NCBI RefSeq assembly: GCF_003259315.1
Contig: NZ_QLLT01000014.1
Span: 124,001-188,000, forward strand
Origin: Kitasatospora sp. SolWspMP-SS2h
Lineage (GTDB): Bacteria; Actinomycetota; Actinomycetes; Streptomycetales; Streptomycetaceae
Length of the DNA stretch: 64,000 bases
Direction of reading: 5' to 3'
Part shown: positions 54,490 through 63,727 of the stretch, one piece after another
How positions within the stretch are numbered: position 1 is the stretch's first letter
Layout: the number at the start of each line of letters is the position of its first letter
The notes under the pieces: model-generated
The model's input: only the letters and a program-made list of their open reading frames with translations
What the model was told of the DNA's origin: nothing
Database searches by the model: none
Made by a program: the position numbers and the translations under genes

Positions 54490-55943
54490 AGCCGATCGGC
54501 CGGCTCACGGGGTGGTTCCGCGGCAAGCCGCTGCGGAGCAGGCTGGCCGTGCTCACGGCCGCCGCGGTGGCGGTGGCGATCGCGGTCGCGGCGGCGGCGT
54601 GCTGGTTCCTGGTCCGCGACACGCTCTACCAGCAGGTCAGGACCAACCTGGCGGACGCACCGCAGCCGGTGCCGCCGGGGCGCGACCAACCCGGGCAGTT
54701 CGAGCCCCGCGCTTACTGCGGGACCACCGCCGACGAGGCCCTGGCAATGGTCCCGGCTTCCACCGACCGGTATCACCAGAACAAGTGGGACACCCAGGTG
54801 ATGACCTCCGCCCAGGTCTGCTTCCCGCTCGGCTCGACCCGGGCGCTCGACAGCAAGCCCTCCGACCTGGACAATCCGGGCACGCTCAGCCATCCGGGCT
54901 ACCGGGAGGGAGAGTACACCGACGGCACGCCGGCGATGATCCGGCTGCTCCCCGCCACCGTGGACGGCAAGCGGGCGGTCCTGCTGACCGCCACCCCGAT
55001 CAAGAACGTCCAGGACTCGCTGAACTCCCTCGCCCTGCTGATGGCCGGTGTCGCCGGGCTCGGCGTGGTCGGGGCCGGGATCGCCGGCCGGGTCGTCGCC
55101 CGCTCCGCGCTCAAGCCGGTCGACCAGCTCACCGACGTGGTCGAGCACATCGCCCGGACCGAGGAGGTCGGCACCACCATCCCGGTCAACGGGAAGGACG
55201 AGATCGCCCGGCTGGCCACCTCGTTCAACTCGATGTCGACCGCGCTCGCCAACTCCCGCGAGCGGCAGACCCGGCTGATCGCCGACGCCGGGCACGAGCT
55301 GCGCACGCCGCTCACCTCGCTGCGGACCAACGTCGACCTGCTGATCCGGTCGGACGCGCAGGGGCGGGCGCTGCCCGCCGAGACGCGGGCCCGGATGCTG
55401 GGGAACATGAAGGCGCAGATGCAGGAGCTGACCGTGCTGATCGGGGACCTGCTGCAGCTGTCCCGGCCGGACACGCCGAACCCGGAGGCGGTGCGGACGG
55501 TGGTGCCGTTCCACGAGACGGTGGGGCGGGCGCTGGAGCGGGGGCGGCTGCGCGGGCCGTCGCTGACCTTCGAGACGGACGTGCGGCCCTGGTACGTGCA
55601 CGGGGACCCGGCGGCGCTGGAGCGGGCGGTGATCAACCTGCTGGACAACGCGGTGAAGTACTCGCCGCCCGCCGGGACGATCGAAGTGTCGTTGCGGGAC
55701 GGGCGGTTGACGGTCCGGGACCACGGGCCCGGCATCCCGGCGGAGGAACTGCCGTACGTGTTCGACCGGTTCTGGCGGTCGCCGTCCTCGCGTCAGCTGC
55801 CGGGTTCGGGGCTGGGGCTGTCGATCGTGGCGCAGACCGTGCGGGACACCGGCGGGCAGGTCTCGCTGGGTCCGGCCCCGCACGGCGGGCCGGGGGCGCA
55901 GGCGGTGGTGGTGCTGCCGGGGGAGCCGGCCGAGCCGCGCTGA
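54486..55943 (+). CDS. Sensor histidine kinase (MprB-like)
   Basis: 485 residues. Two membrane helices ([20 protein letters not shown] and [21 protein letters not shown]) flank an outside sensor of about 150 residues. HAMP, then HisKA with [13 protein letters not shown], and HATPase_c motifs [26 protein letters not shown] and [12 protein letters not shown] start overlaps the regulator stop (GTGA), so the pair is translationally coupled. Codon choice shifts to G-ending after about 55,450, but the frame is intact. Confidence 0.93.
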   Translation: MKPIGRLTGWFRGKPLRSRLAVLTAAAVAVAIAVAAAACWFLVRDTLYQQVRTNLADAPQPVPPGRDQPGQFEPRAYCGTTADEALAMVPASTDRYHQNKWDTQVMTSAQVCFPLGSTRALDSKPSDLDNPGTLSHPGYREGEYTDGTPAMIRLLPATVDGKRAVLLTATPIKNVQDSLNSLALLMAGVAGLGVVGAGIAGRVVARSALKPVDQLTDVVEHIARTEEVGTTIPVNGKDEIARLATSFNSMSTALANSRERQTRLIADAGHELRTPLTSLRTNVDLLIRSDAQGRALPAETRARMLGNMKAQMQELTVLIGDLLQLSRPDTPNPEAVRTVVPFHETVGRALERGRLRGPSLTFETDVRPWYVHGDPAALERAVINLLDNAVKYSPPAGTIEVSLRDGRLTVRDHGPGIPAEELPYVFDRFWRSPSSRQLPGSGLGLSIVAQTVRDTGGQVSLGPAPHGGPGAQAVVVLPGEPAEPR

Positions 55944-55971
55944 GGACGGGCTGAGGACGGACCGGGGACGC

Positions 55972-56006
55972 ACGGGGGGCGGGACACCGCCGGTGCCCCG
56001 CCCCGT
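55972..56006. terminator. Bidirectional terminator (imperfect)
   Basis: ACGGGG...CCCCGT arms with bulges and a nested CACCG/CGGTG hairpin between the convergent kinase and 5'-nucleotidase genes. Confidence 0.6.
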
Positions 56007-56019
56007 CACCGCGCCGGGG

Positions 56020-57828
56020 TCAGCTGTTGTCCTCGCCGACGCCGACGACCTTGATCCGGTCGGCGGCCGGCGGGGCGATCGGCGCGCCCGCCGAGCTGTG
56101 GCCGGTCAGGTAGGCGTTGAACAGGTCCAGGTCGGAGGCGCCGACGAGCTTGTCGGTGCCGGCGGTGAAGGCCGGGAAGCCGTCGCCGCCGCCGGCCAGG
56201 AACTCGTTGGCGGCGACCCGGTAGCTCGCGTTCGGGTCGAGCGGCGCGCCGTTCAGGCGGATCGAGTCGACGACCACCCGGGCCGCGCCGGCCTGGTTCA
56301 GGTCGAGGGTGTAGTGCAGGTTCGAGGAGATCTGCAGCACCTTCGGGGCGGCCTCGTTGGCGCCGGAGACCTGCTGCTGGAGGACCTGCACCAGCTGGGC
56401 GCCGGTCAGCGTCTTGACCTGCATCATGTTGGTGAACGGCTGGACGGCGAACGCCTCGCCGTAGGTCACCACGCCGTCGCCCTCGCCGCCGGTGGCCTTG
56501 TACACCAGGTCGGCGCGGATGCCGCCGGGGTTCATGAACGCCACCTGCGCGCCGCCCTTGTCGGCGGGCGAGAGGCCGGCCAGCTGGGCGTCGGCGATCA
56601 GGTCACCGAGCGGCTTCTCCAGCGCGGTGGAGCCGCGGCCGTTGATGTCGGCGGTGATGTAGCCGGTGGCCCGGTTGGCGATCGGCGCGGCCAGCTTGGT
56701 GTACCGGTCGAGCAGCGCGGTCAGGTCCGGCGCCTTCGGCACGTCGCGGCGCACGACGTGGTTGGCGGCGGTGACCGTCGGGCGGACGATGCCACCGCTG
56801 CGCTTGTCCAGCTTGAGGTCGATCTCGGTGTACAGGCGGCCGAACGAGGCGGCGCTGGTGACCGAGCGGGGCACGCCGTTCGGGTCCGGGATCATGCAGG
56901 CGTACGAGTTGTGGGTGTGGCCGGTGACGATCGCCCCGACGGCCGGGTCGATGTTCCGGGCGATGTCCACGATCGGGCCGGAGACGCCCGCGCCGGCCGG
57001 GCCGCAGTCGTAGTTGTACACGTTGCTGGCGGGCAGGCCGCCCTCGTGGATCAGCGCGACGATCGAGTTGACGCCCTGCCGCTTCAGCTCGGCGGCGTAC
57101 TTGTTGACGGTGGCGACCTCGTTGCCGAACTTGAGGCCCTGCACGCCGGCGGCGGTGACGATGTTCGGGGTGCCCTCCAGGGTCACGCCGATGAAGCCGA
57201 CCTTGACGCCGTGGACGTTCGTCACCCAGTACGGCTTGAGCAGCGTCCGGCCGGTCTTCTCGCTGGTGACGTTCGCCGCCAGGTACGGGAAGTCCGCGCC
57301 CTTGAACTTGCGGCCCTTCTCGTAGCAGCCGTCGGTCGGGTGGCAGCCGCCGTTCTGCATCCGCAGCAGCTCGGCCGAGCCCTCGTCGAACTCGTGGTTG
57401 CCCACCGAGGTGACGTCGAGGCCGATCTTGTTCATCGCCTCGATGGTCGGCTCGTCGTGGAACAGGCCGGAGACCAGCGGGCTGGCGCCGATGATGTCGC
57501 CGGCCGCGACGGTGAGGCTGTTGCGGTGGCCCTTGCGGGCGTCGCGCAGCGCGGTGGCCAGGTACTCGACGCCGCCGGCCGGGGTGGCGACGGTCTTGCC
57601 GGTGGCCGGGTCGATCTCGTTGACCGTGCCCGAGGAGCCGGCCGGGGGCTCCAGGTTGCCGTGGAAGTCGTTGATGGCGAGGAGCTGGAGGTCCTCGTAC
57701 TTGGGCTTGTCGTGGCCCCGGCCGTGGGCCTCGGCGGTGGCCGGGAGGGCCATCGTGCCGAAGAGGGCGGCGGCCGCGGCGACCGCGAGGGCGGTCGAGC
57801 GGCGGCCGGTGGAACCGGAAATGGGCAT
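56020..57828 (-). CDS. Secreted 5'-nucleotidase/UshA-type phosphoesterase
   Basis: 602 residues. Signal peptide (MPISGSTGRRSTALAVAAAA..ALPATAEA). Metallophosphatase domain: AINDFHGNLEP, AAGDIIGASPL, VGNHEFDEGS, GHTHNSYAC; C-terminal 5'-nucleotidase domain FMNPGGIRADLVY and VQPFTNMMQVKTLTG. It should release phosphate from extracellular nucleotides. ATG at 57828 with AGGGGA six bases upstream. Two weak 11-bp repeats (GTTACTTCCGG, GTTCCTGACAG) upstream could be a degenerate PHO box; the S. coelicolor counterpart (SCO4152, recalled) is phosphate-regulated. Confidence 0.93.
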   Translation of the reverse strand: MPISGSTGRRSTALAVAAAAALFGTMALPATAEAHGRGHDKPKYEDLQLLAINDFHGNLEPPAGSSGTVNEIDPATGKTVATPAGGVEYLATALRDARKGHRNSLTVAAGDIIGASPLVSGLFHDEPTIEAMNKIGLDVTSVGNHEFDEGSAELLRMQNGGCHPTDGCYEKGRKFKGADFPYLAANVTSEKTGRTLLKPYWVTNVHGVKVGFIGVTLEGTPNIVTAAGVQGLKFGNEVATVNKYAAELKRQGVNSIVALIHEGGLPASNVYNYDCGPAGAGVSGPIVDIARNIDPAVGAIVTGHTHNSYACMIPDPNGVPRSVTSAASFGRLYTEIDLKLDKRSGGIVRPTVTAANHVVRRDVPKAPDLTALLDRYTKLAAPIANRATGYITADINGRGSTALEKPLGDLIADAQLAGLSPADKGGAQVAFMNPGGIRADLVYKATGGEGDGVVTYGEAFAVQPFTNMMQVKTLTGAQLVQVLQQQVSGANEAAPKVLQISSNLHYTLDLNQAGAARVVVDSIRLNGAPLDPNASYRVAANEFLAGGGDGFPAFTAGTDKLVGASDLDLFNAYLTGHSSAGAPIAPPAADRIKVVGVGEDNS

Positions 57829-57972
57829 GGCTGTCCCCTGGACCGTCGGGGCCGCACCAGCGCGGCCTGGCGTTGTCTGGGTGCAGCCTAGGGTCAACGC
57901 GCGTAGCTGTCAGGAACCCGGAAGTAACGAGCTGGTTTCCGCGAGCTGACGGTCACCCCCCGCGACGGCCCG

Positions 57973-59319
57973 TCAGATCCGCGGCTGCGCCGCCAGCTGC
58001 TGGTCCGCGCGGTCCCGCTCGGCCACCGCGTCCTCGGTCATCGCCCGGTCGGTGTACACCAGCGGCTTCTCGGCCTCGGTGATGATGTGCTTCACCACCT
58101 GCACGTTGCCGTTGACGTCCCACACCGCGATGCCCGGCGACAGGGTCGGGATGATCTCCACCGCCCAGCGCGGCAGGCCCAGCACTCGGCCGGTGGCCCT
58201 CGCCTCCTCCGCCTTCTGCATGTAGATCGTCCGGGTCGAGGCCATCTTCAGGATCGCCGACGCCTCCTTCGCGGCCGCCCCGTCCACCACGTCCGACAGG
58301 TGGTGCACCACCGCGACGAAGGACAGGCCCAGCCGCCGGCCGAACTTCAGCAGCCGCTGGAACAGCTGCGCCACGAACGGGCTGTTGATGATGTGCCAGG
58401 CCTCCTCCACCAGGAAGATCCGCTTCACCCGGTCCGGCCGCAGCCAGGTGTGCTCCAGCCACACCCCGACGATCGCCATCAGGATCGGCATCGCGATCGA
58501 GTTCCGGTCGATGTGCGACAGGTCGAAGACGATCAGCGGCGCGTCCAGGTCGATGCCCGCCGAGGTCGGGCCGTCGAACATGCCCCGCAGGTCGCCGTCG
58601 ACCAGCCGGTCCAGCACCAGCGCCACGTCCAGGCCCCAGGACTGCACCTCGCCGACCTCCACGCCCAGCGACTCCACCGCCGACAGGTCGGGGCTGCGCA
58701 GCGTGTCGATGATGTCGTTCAGCACCGGCTGGCGGTCCGTCACCGTGGCCAGCACGTACGCGTGCGCGGCCTTCAGCGCGAACCCGGCCCGCTCCTCCAG
58801 GCCGCGGCCCATCGCCACCTCGATGATGGTGCGCAGCAGCGACAGCTGGCCGCTGGTGGTGATCGCCGGGTCCAGCGGGTTCAGCTTCACGCCGCCGCCC
58901 AGGGCCGCCTGCGGGTCCAGCCGGATGGACTTTATCCCCAGCGCGTTCGCGATCAGGTTCCACTCGCCGACGCCGTCCTCGCCCTGCGCGTCCAGCACCA
59001 CCACCTGGCGGTCGCGGAACCTCAACTGCCGCAGCACGTACGTCTTCTCCAGCGCCGACTTGCCGTTGCCGGACTCCCCCAGCACCAGCCAGTGCGGGGC
59101 CGGCAGCTGCTGGCCGTACAGCTGGAACGGGTCGTAGACGTAGCCCTTGCCGCTGTAGACCTCGCGCCCGATGATCACCCCGGAGTCGCCCAGGCCGGGC
59201 GCCGCGGTCGGCAGGTACACCGCCTGCGCCTGGCCGCTGGAGGTGCGCACCGGCAGCCGGGTGGTCTCCACCCGGCCGAACAGGGTGCTGGTGAAGGAAT
59301 CGGTGAGCTTGCCGAGCAT
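57973..59319 (-). CDS. VirB4-like conjugation ATPase, C-terminal (motor) domain only
   Basis: 448 residues. Walker A GESGNGKS (81-88) and Walker B IFLVEEAWHI (301-310) match VirB4/TraC/TcpF ATPases. The N-terminal 80 residues (YLPTAAPGLGDSGVIIGR, GYVYDPFQLYGQQLPAPHWL) are the strand pair that normally links the VirB4 N-domain to the motor. Full VirB4 proteins have an N-domain of about 400 residues; here it seems to be encoded by the preceding gene. GGAGG lies seven bases upstream of the ATG at 59319, and only 17 bases separate it from that gene. Energises secretion or assembly at the membrane. Confidence 0.87.
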   Translation of the reverse strand: MLGKLTDSFTSTLFGRVETTRLPVRTSSGQAQAVYLPTAAPGLGDSGVIIGREVYSGKGYVYDPFQLYGQQLPAPHWLVLGESGNGKSALEKTYVLRQLRFRDRQVVVLDAQGEDGVGEWNLIANALGIKSIRLDPQAALGGGVKLNPLDPAITTSGQLSLLRTIIEVAMGRGLEERAGFALKAAHAYVLATVTDRQPVLNDIIDTLRSPDLSAVESLGVEVGEVQSWGLDVALVLDRLVDGDLRGMFDGPTSAGIDLDAPLIVFDLSHIDRNSIAMPILMAIVGVWLEHTWLRPDRVKRIFLVEEAWHIINSPFVAQLFQRLLKFGRRLGLSFVAVVHHLSDVVDGAAAKEASAILKMASTRTIYMQKAEEARATGRVLGLPRWAVEIIPTLSPGIAVWDVNGNVQVVKHIITEAEKPLVYTDRAMTEDAVAERDRADQQLAAQPRI

Positions 59320-59336
59320 CGACGGGCCTCCGGGGG

Positions 59337-60908
59337 TCAGCGGCGGATGCCGGTGGCGAACGGCAGGGTGTTGGCGAACGCCCGGTGGTGCTCGCGGTCG
59401 CACCACTCCAGCTTCAGGTAGCTCTTGCCCGCCGACGCCCGGATGGTGCGCTTGTCCCGGGCCAGCGCCTCCGGGCTGCGCGCGGAGACCGTCAGGTAGC
59501 CGACCAGGTTCACCCCGGCCGCGCCCGAGGCCAGGTCGTCGCCGCGCTGGTCCACCCGGCCGGTGTGCGCCAGGTCGCGCGGGTCGACCGTGCGGTTCAT
59601 CTTCGCCGCCCGGCTGGCCTCCGCCTCGTCGTTGGTCTTCTCGGTCAGCATCCGCTCGATCGCCACGTCGGTCGGCTCCAGGTCCATGGTCACCGCGACC
59701 GTCCGGATCACGTCCGGCGTGTGCACCAGCAGCGGCGCCAGGAAGTTCACCCCGACCGGGGTCAGCGGCCACTCCTTGATCCACGCGGTGGCGTGGCACC
59801 ACGGCTCCCGGGTCGCCGCCTCGCGGGTCTTCGCCTGCAGGTACTGCGGGTGGGTGGCGTCCAGCTCGGCCGGCCAGGCGTTGCGCCTGCTCATCGCCTG
59901 GATGTGGTCGATCGGGTGGTCCGGGTCGTACATCGAGTGGATCAGCGAGGCCAGCCGGGCCTGCCCCAGCGGCTGCCGCACCCGGATGTCCGCCTCCGCC
60001 AACCGGGCGCAGATGTCGGTCAGTTCACGCGCCATCACGGTCGCCAGGCCGTCGTCGTCGCGGGCCCGCTTCTCGCCCCGCCCGTACGCCGTGCGCCCCA
60101 TCGCGTGCGCCTCGGCCGCCAGGTCCCGGCTGTAGTGCATGCACGCCACCAGGTACGCCCGGTGCTGCTCCGAGGAGGTCGACACCATCGACTGCAGCTG
60201 GTCGTAGCTCTCCTGGAGCCAGCGCGGCGCGTTGTGGTCGCCGCGCCGCGCCACGTCCTTGGCGTGCGCGTCCGGGTCGGCCGGCAGCGTCCGGGCCAGG
60301 ATCTGCAGCCGGGTCACGAAGCCGTCTCCGTTGGCCACGTGCTTGAGCAGCGTCCCGAACCGGTCGACCAGCGCCTCCTGGTCCTCGGAGTCGCGCAGGC
60401 CCACGCCCGGGCCCTCGATCTCGATCGCCGCGGTCACCGTCCGCCGCTCCAGGTGCATCAGCACCGCGACCTCGTCCGGCCCGAACGGCGCGGTCAGCCA
60501 GCGCAGCCGCCCCACCCCCGGCGGCGGGCCGACCTCCACCTCGCGCCCGTCCAGCCTGGTCCCGGCCTCGTGCACGTCCGGCTTCCAGACCGCCCGGCCG
60601 CTGCGGACCGTCCGCCGGAAGGTCCGGTTGATCTCCACCCACTTGTAGAACGTCCGCCGCCGGTACGGCACGTACACCGCCATGATCGCCAGCAGCGGGA
60701 AGCCCACCAGGCCGGCGATCCGCAGCGGCAGCAGGCTCGGGACCAGCCCCCACACCATGCCCAGGCCGGCGCCGGCGATGATCAGCACGATCTCGCCGTT
60801 CTCCCGGTTGCGCCCGATCGGCGCGTTCGGCCGCGCCTTGCCGATCAGGTAACTGCGGCGCTGATGGGCGTACTGGGTGCCGTACTGGCCGAGCTGTTCG
60901 GTGCTCAT
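59337..60908 (-). CDS. SCO6880/PrgI-like protein: VirB3-type membrane hairpin plus VirB4-like N-domain
   Basis: 523 residues. Two close membrane helices (EIVLIIAGAGLGMVWGLV, LRIAGLVGFPLLAIMAVYV; about 39-80) followed by a long soluble region. The N-terminus resembles the TcpE/PrgI/VirB3 family. The soluble part (about 130-520) looks like a VirB4 N-domain and ends AFANTLPFATG, reminiscent of the AFxxxLPG segment before the VirB4 motor. The streptomycete family name is SCO6880. The next gene supplies the motor. ATG at 60908; the stop of the upstream VirB6-like gene is seven bases away. Confidence 0.82.
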   Translation of the reverse strand: MSTEQLGQYGTQYAHQRRSYLIGKARPNAPIGRNRENGEIVLIIAGAGLGMVWGLVPSLLPLRIAGLVGFPLLAIMAVYVPYRRRTFYKWVEINRTFRRTVRSGRAVWKPDVHEAGTRLDGREVEVGPPPGVGRLRWLTAPFGPDEVAVLMHLERRTVTAAIEIEGPGVGLRDSEDQEALVDRFGTLLKHVANGDGFVTRLQILARTLPADPDAHAKDVARRGDHNAPRWLQESYDQLQSMVSTSSEQHRAYLVACMHYSRDLAAEAHAMGRTAYGRGEKRARDDDGLATVMARELTDICARLAEADIRVRQPLGQARLASLIHSMYDPDHPIDHIQAMSRRNAWPAELDATHPQYLQAKTREAATREPWCHATAWIKEWPLTPVGVNFLAPLLVHTPDVIRTVAVTMDLEPTDVAIERMLTEKTNDEAEASRAAKMNRTVDPRDLAHTGRVDQRGDDLASGAAGVNLVGYLTVSARSPEALARDKRTIRASAGKSYLKLEWCDREHHRAFANTLPFATGIRR

Positions 60909-60915
60909 CTCCCCG

Positions 60916-62193
60916 TCACCCTCCCTTCGGGTTGTTGACCGGAGCCTGGGCCTGTGCGGGCGGCGCCGCCGGGCGCGGCGGGTTCGCGGGCCGGGAGGCG
61001 TGCGCCGCGATGCCCGCGCCCGCCCCGCCACCGCCGGTCGGGGAGCCGGAACCGCCGCCCCCGCCCTCCGCGCCGCCGCGCGAACCGTGCGTGGAGATGC
61101 CCTGCTTCACGAAGTTCGCCGGGCCGTTGATCATCGCGCTGCCGGCCTGCACCGCGCCCGCCCGGGCCCGCCGCATCGCCATCAGCTCGTCGCCGAAGCC
61201 CGGCACGAACCGGTACACCGCCGCGCTCGCGAAGATCGACAGGAACAGGATCGCCAGCCCCGCCAGCACCCGGCCGAAGTCGTCGTCCGCCCCCGCACCG
61301 GTCGCCACCGCGCCCGCCAGCCCCAGGATGATCACCACGATCGGCTTCGCCAGGTCCACCGCCAGCATCATCGCCGCCCACCGGCGCACGTGCTTCCACA
61401 TCTGCTTGTCCACCAGGCCCGCGTACACCGCCGTCCCCAGCAGCGCGCCCACGTACAGCATCGCCGCCCGGATCACCAGCTCCACCCAGAGCACCGCCGC
61501 GGCCAGCACCGCCACCAGCGACACCAGGATCAGGATCAGCGGACCGCCGCCGATGCTCCCCTTCTCCAGGGTGTCCGCGAACCCGCCCAGGTAGGTGCCC
61601 GTGTCGGACTTCGTGCCCGCCGAGATCGCGTCCGTCAGCCCGTCGGTGACGGTCACCACCGTGTACAGGATCAGCGGCGTGAACGCCGAGGCGATCACCG
61701 TCAGCCACAGGAACCCGACCGCCTCCGCGAACGCCTGCCCCAGCGCCGCGCCGCGCACCGCCCGCTTGGTCACCGCCAGCAGCCACAGCACCAGCGTGAT
61801 CACCGTCGAGACCGCGAACACCACCGCGTACTGCTGCAGGAACGCCGCGTTGGTGAAGTCGACCTTCGTCGTCCCGTCGATCGCCCCCGACAACTGCCGC
61901 ACCACCCAGGCCGCCGCCTGCGCGCAGCCCTTCGCCAGCGACCCGAGCGGATCGGTGACGCCGGAGACGGCGCCCGTCCCGGGGATCACGGTGGCCCCGG
62001 GCGGGGCGCACTGGCTCCCCGCCCCGGGCAGCGGGACGTTCTGGGCGGCGCAGGTGGACGAGGGACTCGGTGTCGGATCGGCGGCCGCGACCCCCTGCAG
62101 GGCCAGCAGCGCGGTGAGTTGGAGGGCGCTCAGCGCGGCGCCGAGCGTCCCGGCCCGGCGCAGGAGGCGCAGTCTGGACGCGTCAGCGGGCAT
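60916..62193 (-). CDS. VirB6/TrbL-like polytopic membrane protein
   Basis: 425 residues. A signal-like N-terminus (LGAALSALQLTALLALQGVAAA), then about six membrane helices (120-142, 158-181, 217-238, 241-260, 274-296, 308-326) and a Gly/Pro/Ala-rich tail of about 85 residues (GGGGGSGSPTGGGG). Conserved AlaTrp-rich loops and the layout match VirB6/TrbL/TcpH channel proteins of T4SS. GGAGGG about seven bases upstream of the ATG at 62193; overlaps the VirB8-like gene by 11 bases. Probable inner-membrane channel component. Confidence 0.85.
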   Translation of the reverse strand: MPADASRLRLLRRAGTLGAALSALQLTALLALQGVAAADPTPSPSSTCAAQNVPLPGAGSQCAPPGATVIPGTGAVSGVTDPLGSLAKGCAQAAAWVVRQLSGAIDGTTKVDFTNAAFLQQYAVVFAVSTVITLVLWLLAVTKRAVRGAALGQAFAEAVGFLWLTVIASAFTPLILYTVVTVTDGLTDAISAGTKSDTGTYLGGFADTLEKGSIGGGPLILILVSLVAVLAAAVLWVELVIRAAMLYVGALLGTAVYAGLVDKQMWKHVRRWAAMMLAVDLAKPIVVIILGLAGAVATGAGADDDFGRVLAGLAILFLSIFASAAVYRFVPGFGDELMAMRRARAGAVQAGSAMINGPANFVKQGISTHGSRGGAEGGGGGSGSPTGGGGAGAGIAAHASRPANPPRPAAPPAQAQAPVNNPKGG

Positions 62194-63001
62194 AGCGGAA
62201 CCCTCCGAACTGCTGGACGGCATCGGCGATCTCTTTCGCGGTGGCCGCCTGCTGGTCGCCCGGCAGGGGGGCGGGGCCCGCGGCGCGGGAGTAGTCGGTG
62301 AGCTTCCAGTCGCTGCCGGTCCAGCGCATGGTGACGGTCAGGGTGTACCAGTCCTGGGTGACCGGGATGACGGAGCCCTCGCCGGTCAGGCCGTACAGGC
62401 CGGTGCACCAGACGTCGACCCGGGTGGCGGTGTCGGCCGCGTTGGTGGCGCGGGTGCCGACCGGGACGACCCGGTTGACGAAGGTCTGCCCCTTGGGCGG
62501 GCGGCCCTGCGCGTCCAGCCCGTAGCGCGCGTTCGTCTCCGGCGTGAACGCCTGATCGAGGCGGGCCCGGAGGGACTGGACGGCGGTGGGGTCGCCGATG
62601 GTGGCCAGGACGGTGCCGCGGCTGTCGGTGCGGAACATGTCGGTGGAGCCCAGGGCGACCGCGTAGTTGGCGGCGGCGGACTGCGCGCCCTGGTCGGTGT
62701 GCGGGTAGCCGGTGCCGACGCCGTTGGAGGTGGTGGTGACCGGCTGCTGGCCGCTGGCGGCGGTGCGGTCGGGGGAGGCGGCGGCCCCGGGGGCGCGGTC
62801 GCCGGAGGTGCCGGTGCCGGCGCGGCCGACCGGGGGCTTGTCCCGGTTGGCGACGGCGACGGCGACCACCAGCAGGGTGACGACGGCGAGGACGGTCAGG
62901 AGGGTGCGCAGCGGCCGGGCCTGACGGCCGGTCGCGGGGGCGGTCTGTTCGGCGACCGGTAGCCGCGTACGGGTGTGCGGCTGGTCGTCGGACAACGGCA
63001 C
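62183..63001 (-). CDS. VirB8/TcpC-like membrane-anchored protein
   Basis: 272 residues. One helix (RTLLTVLAVVTLLVVAVAVAN, about 32-52), a Gly/Ala/Thr/Pro linker, then an outside α/β domain of about 170 residues (AAANYAVALGSTDMF, WYTLTVTMRWTGSDWKLTDY), as in conjugal-transfer TcpC/VirB8 NTF2-like domains. GTG start with GGAGGG about six bases upstream. Its 3' end overlaps the VirB6-like gene. Assignment is by layout and context; similarity is too weak to be certain. Confidence 0.72.
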   Translation of the reverse strand: MPLSDDQPHTRTRLPVAEQTAPATGRQARPLRTLLTVLAVVTLLVVAVAVANRDKPPVGRAGTGTSGDRAPGAAASPDRTAASGQQPVTTTSNGVGTGYPHTDQGAQSAAANYAVALGSTDMFRTDSRGTVLATIGDPTAVQSLRARLDQAFTPETNARYGLDAQGRPPKGQTFVNRVVPVGTRATNAADTATRVDVWCTGLYGLTGEGSVIPVTQDWYTLTVTMRWTGSDWKLTDYSRAAGPAPLPGDQQAATAKEIADAVQQFGGFRYAR

Positions 63002-63129
63002 GGGGCCCTCCTGGTGGGGCGCCGCCGCGCGGGGCGCGCGGCGGCGTGACGGGTTGCTCGGCGGGGAAGTGCGGGGGCCGGGGTGCGGCGGACCGGATCA
63101 GTGCTGGTCGGAGGGGAGTTGTCCGCCCG

Positions 63130-63477
63130 TCAGATGGCCATGCCGTACACAATGGTGAACAGGGTGCCGAGCGAACCGATGATGAACACGCCGGTCAGGC
63201 CCGCGACGATCAGCCCCTTGCCCTGTTCGGCGCTGAAGGTGTCGCGCATCGCGGTGGCGCCGATCCGCTGCTTGGCCGCGCCCCAGATGGCGATGGCGAG
63301 GCAGACCAAGATCGCCACCGCCATCACGACCTGGACCATGACCCGGGCCGAGGAGCCGAGGGTGGCGAACGGGCCCCAGTCCGGGGCGATCCCGCCGATG
63401 ATGGTGTCGATGTCGGCCTTCTTGGGCGGGTCCTCCGCCAGGTACCGGATCACTGTGCTGTCCACGTTCAGGTCCAT
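63130..63477 (-). CDS. Two-helix small membrane protein, VirB2-pilin-like candidate
   Basis: 115 residues. A hydrophilic N-terminus (MDLNVDSTVIRYLAEDPPKK) precedes two membrane helices (VMVQVVMAVAILVCLAIAIWG, about 46-66; LIVAGLTGVFIIGSLGTLFTIV, about 88-110) joined by a basic loop (AAKQRIGATAMRDTF). Size and topology suit VirB2-type pilins or the small TcpD-like subunits of Gram-positive T4SS. First gene of the operon. No cleavable signal peptide is obvious, unlike classical VirB2. Confidence 0.65.
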   Translation of the reverse strand: MDLNVDSTVIRYLAEDPPKKADIDTIIGGIAPDWGPFATLGSSARVMVQVVMAVAILVCLAIAIWGAAKQRIGATAMRDTFSAEQGKGLIVAGLTGVFIIGSLGTLFTIVYGMAI

Positions 63478-63727
63478 CCCATCTCACCGCCCGATCAGGA
63501 AAATTCAAGGCCCCGGACCACGGCCGAGCGAAGGGGCAGGGCCTGTTCTTGGCCAGATATGACGTCGACTTGGCTGCTTCTCGCGGATTGACCGTGGCTG
63601 GCCCGGACGTTCCGCCAGGATGTCCGGTGGTTCGAGGATACTGCCCGCCCTTGGTATCTGTGATGATTGCACCGGGCAATTGCGTAACAGGACATGGCCG
63701 CTGACGTTCCATCGGGATGGTGCTGGG
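63478..63727. other. Divergent promoter region of the secretion-like operon
   Basis: Region between the pilin-like gene (minus) and the lytic transglycosylase (plus). No gene is supported. It is AT-richer than its surroundings (TTGGTATCTGTGATGATTGC, GCGTAACAGGAC). A specific operator was not identified. Confidence 0.45.

Noticed and set aside
57905-57926. PHO box upstream of the 5'-nucleotidase gene
   Set aside because: Two 11-bp GTT-starting repeats are too degenerate for the PhoP consensus; mentioned only as a weak possibility.
63560-63727. c-di-AMP (ydaO) riboswitch before the transglycosylase gene
   Set aside because: Known targets include wall hydrolases, but none of the conserved blocks was found in the short leader.
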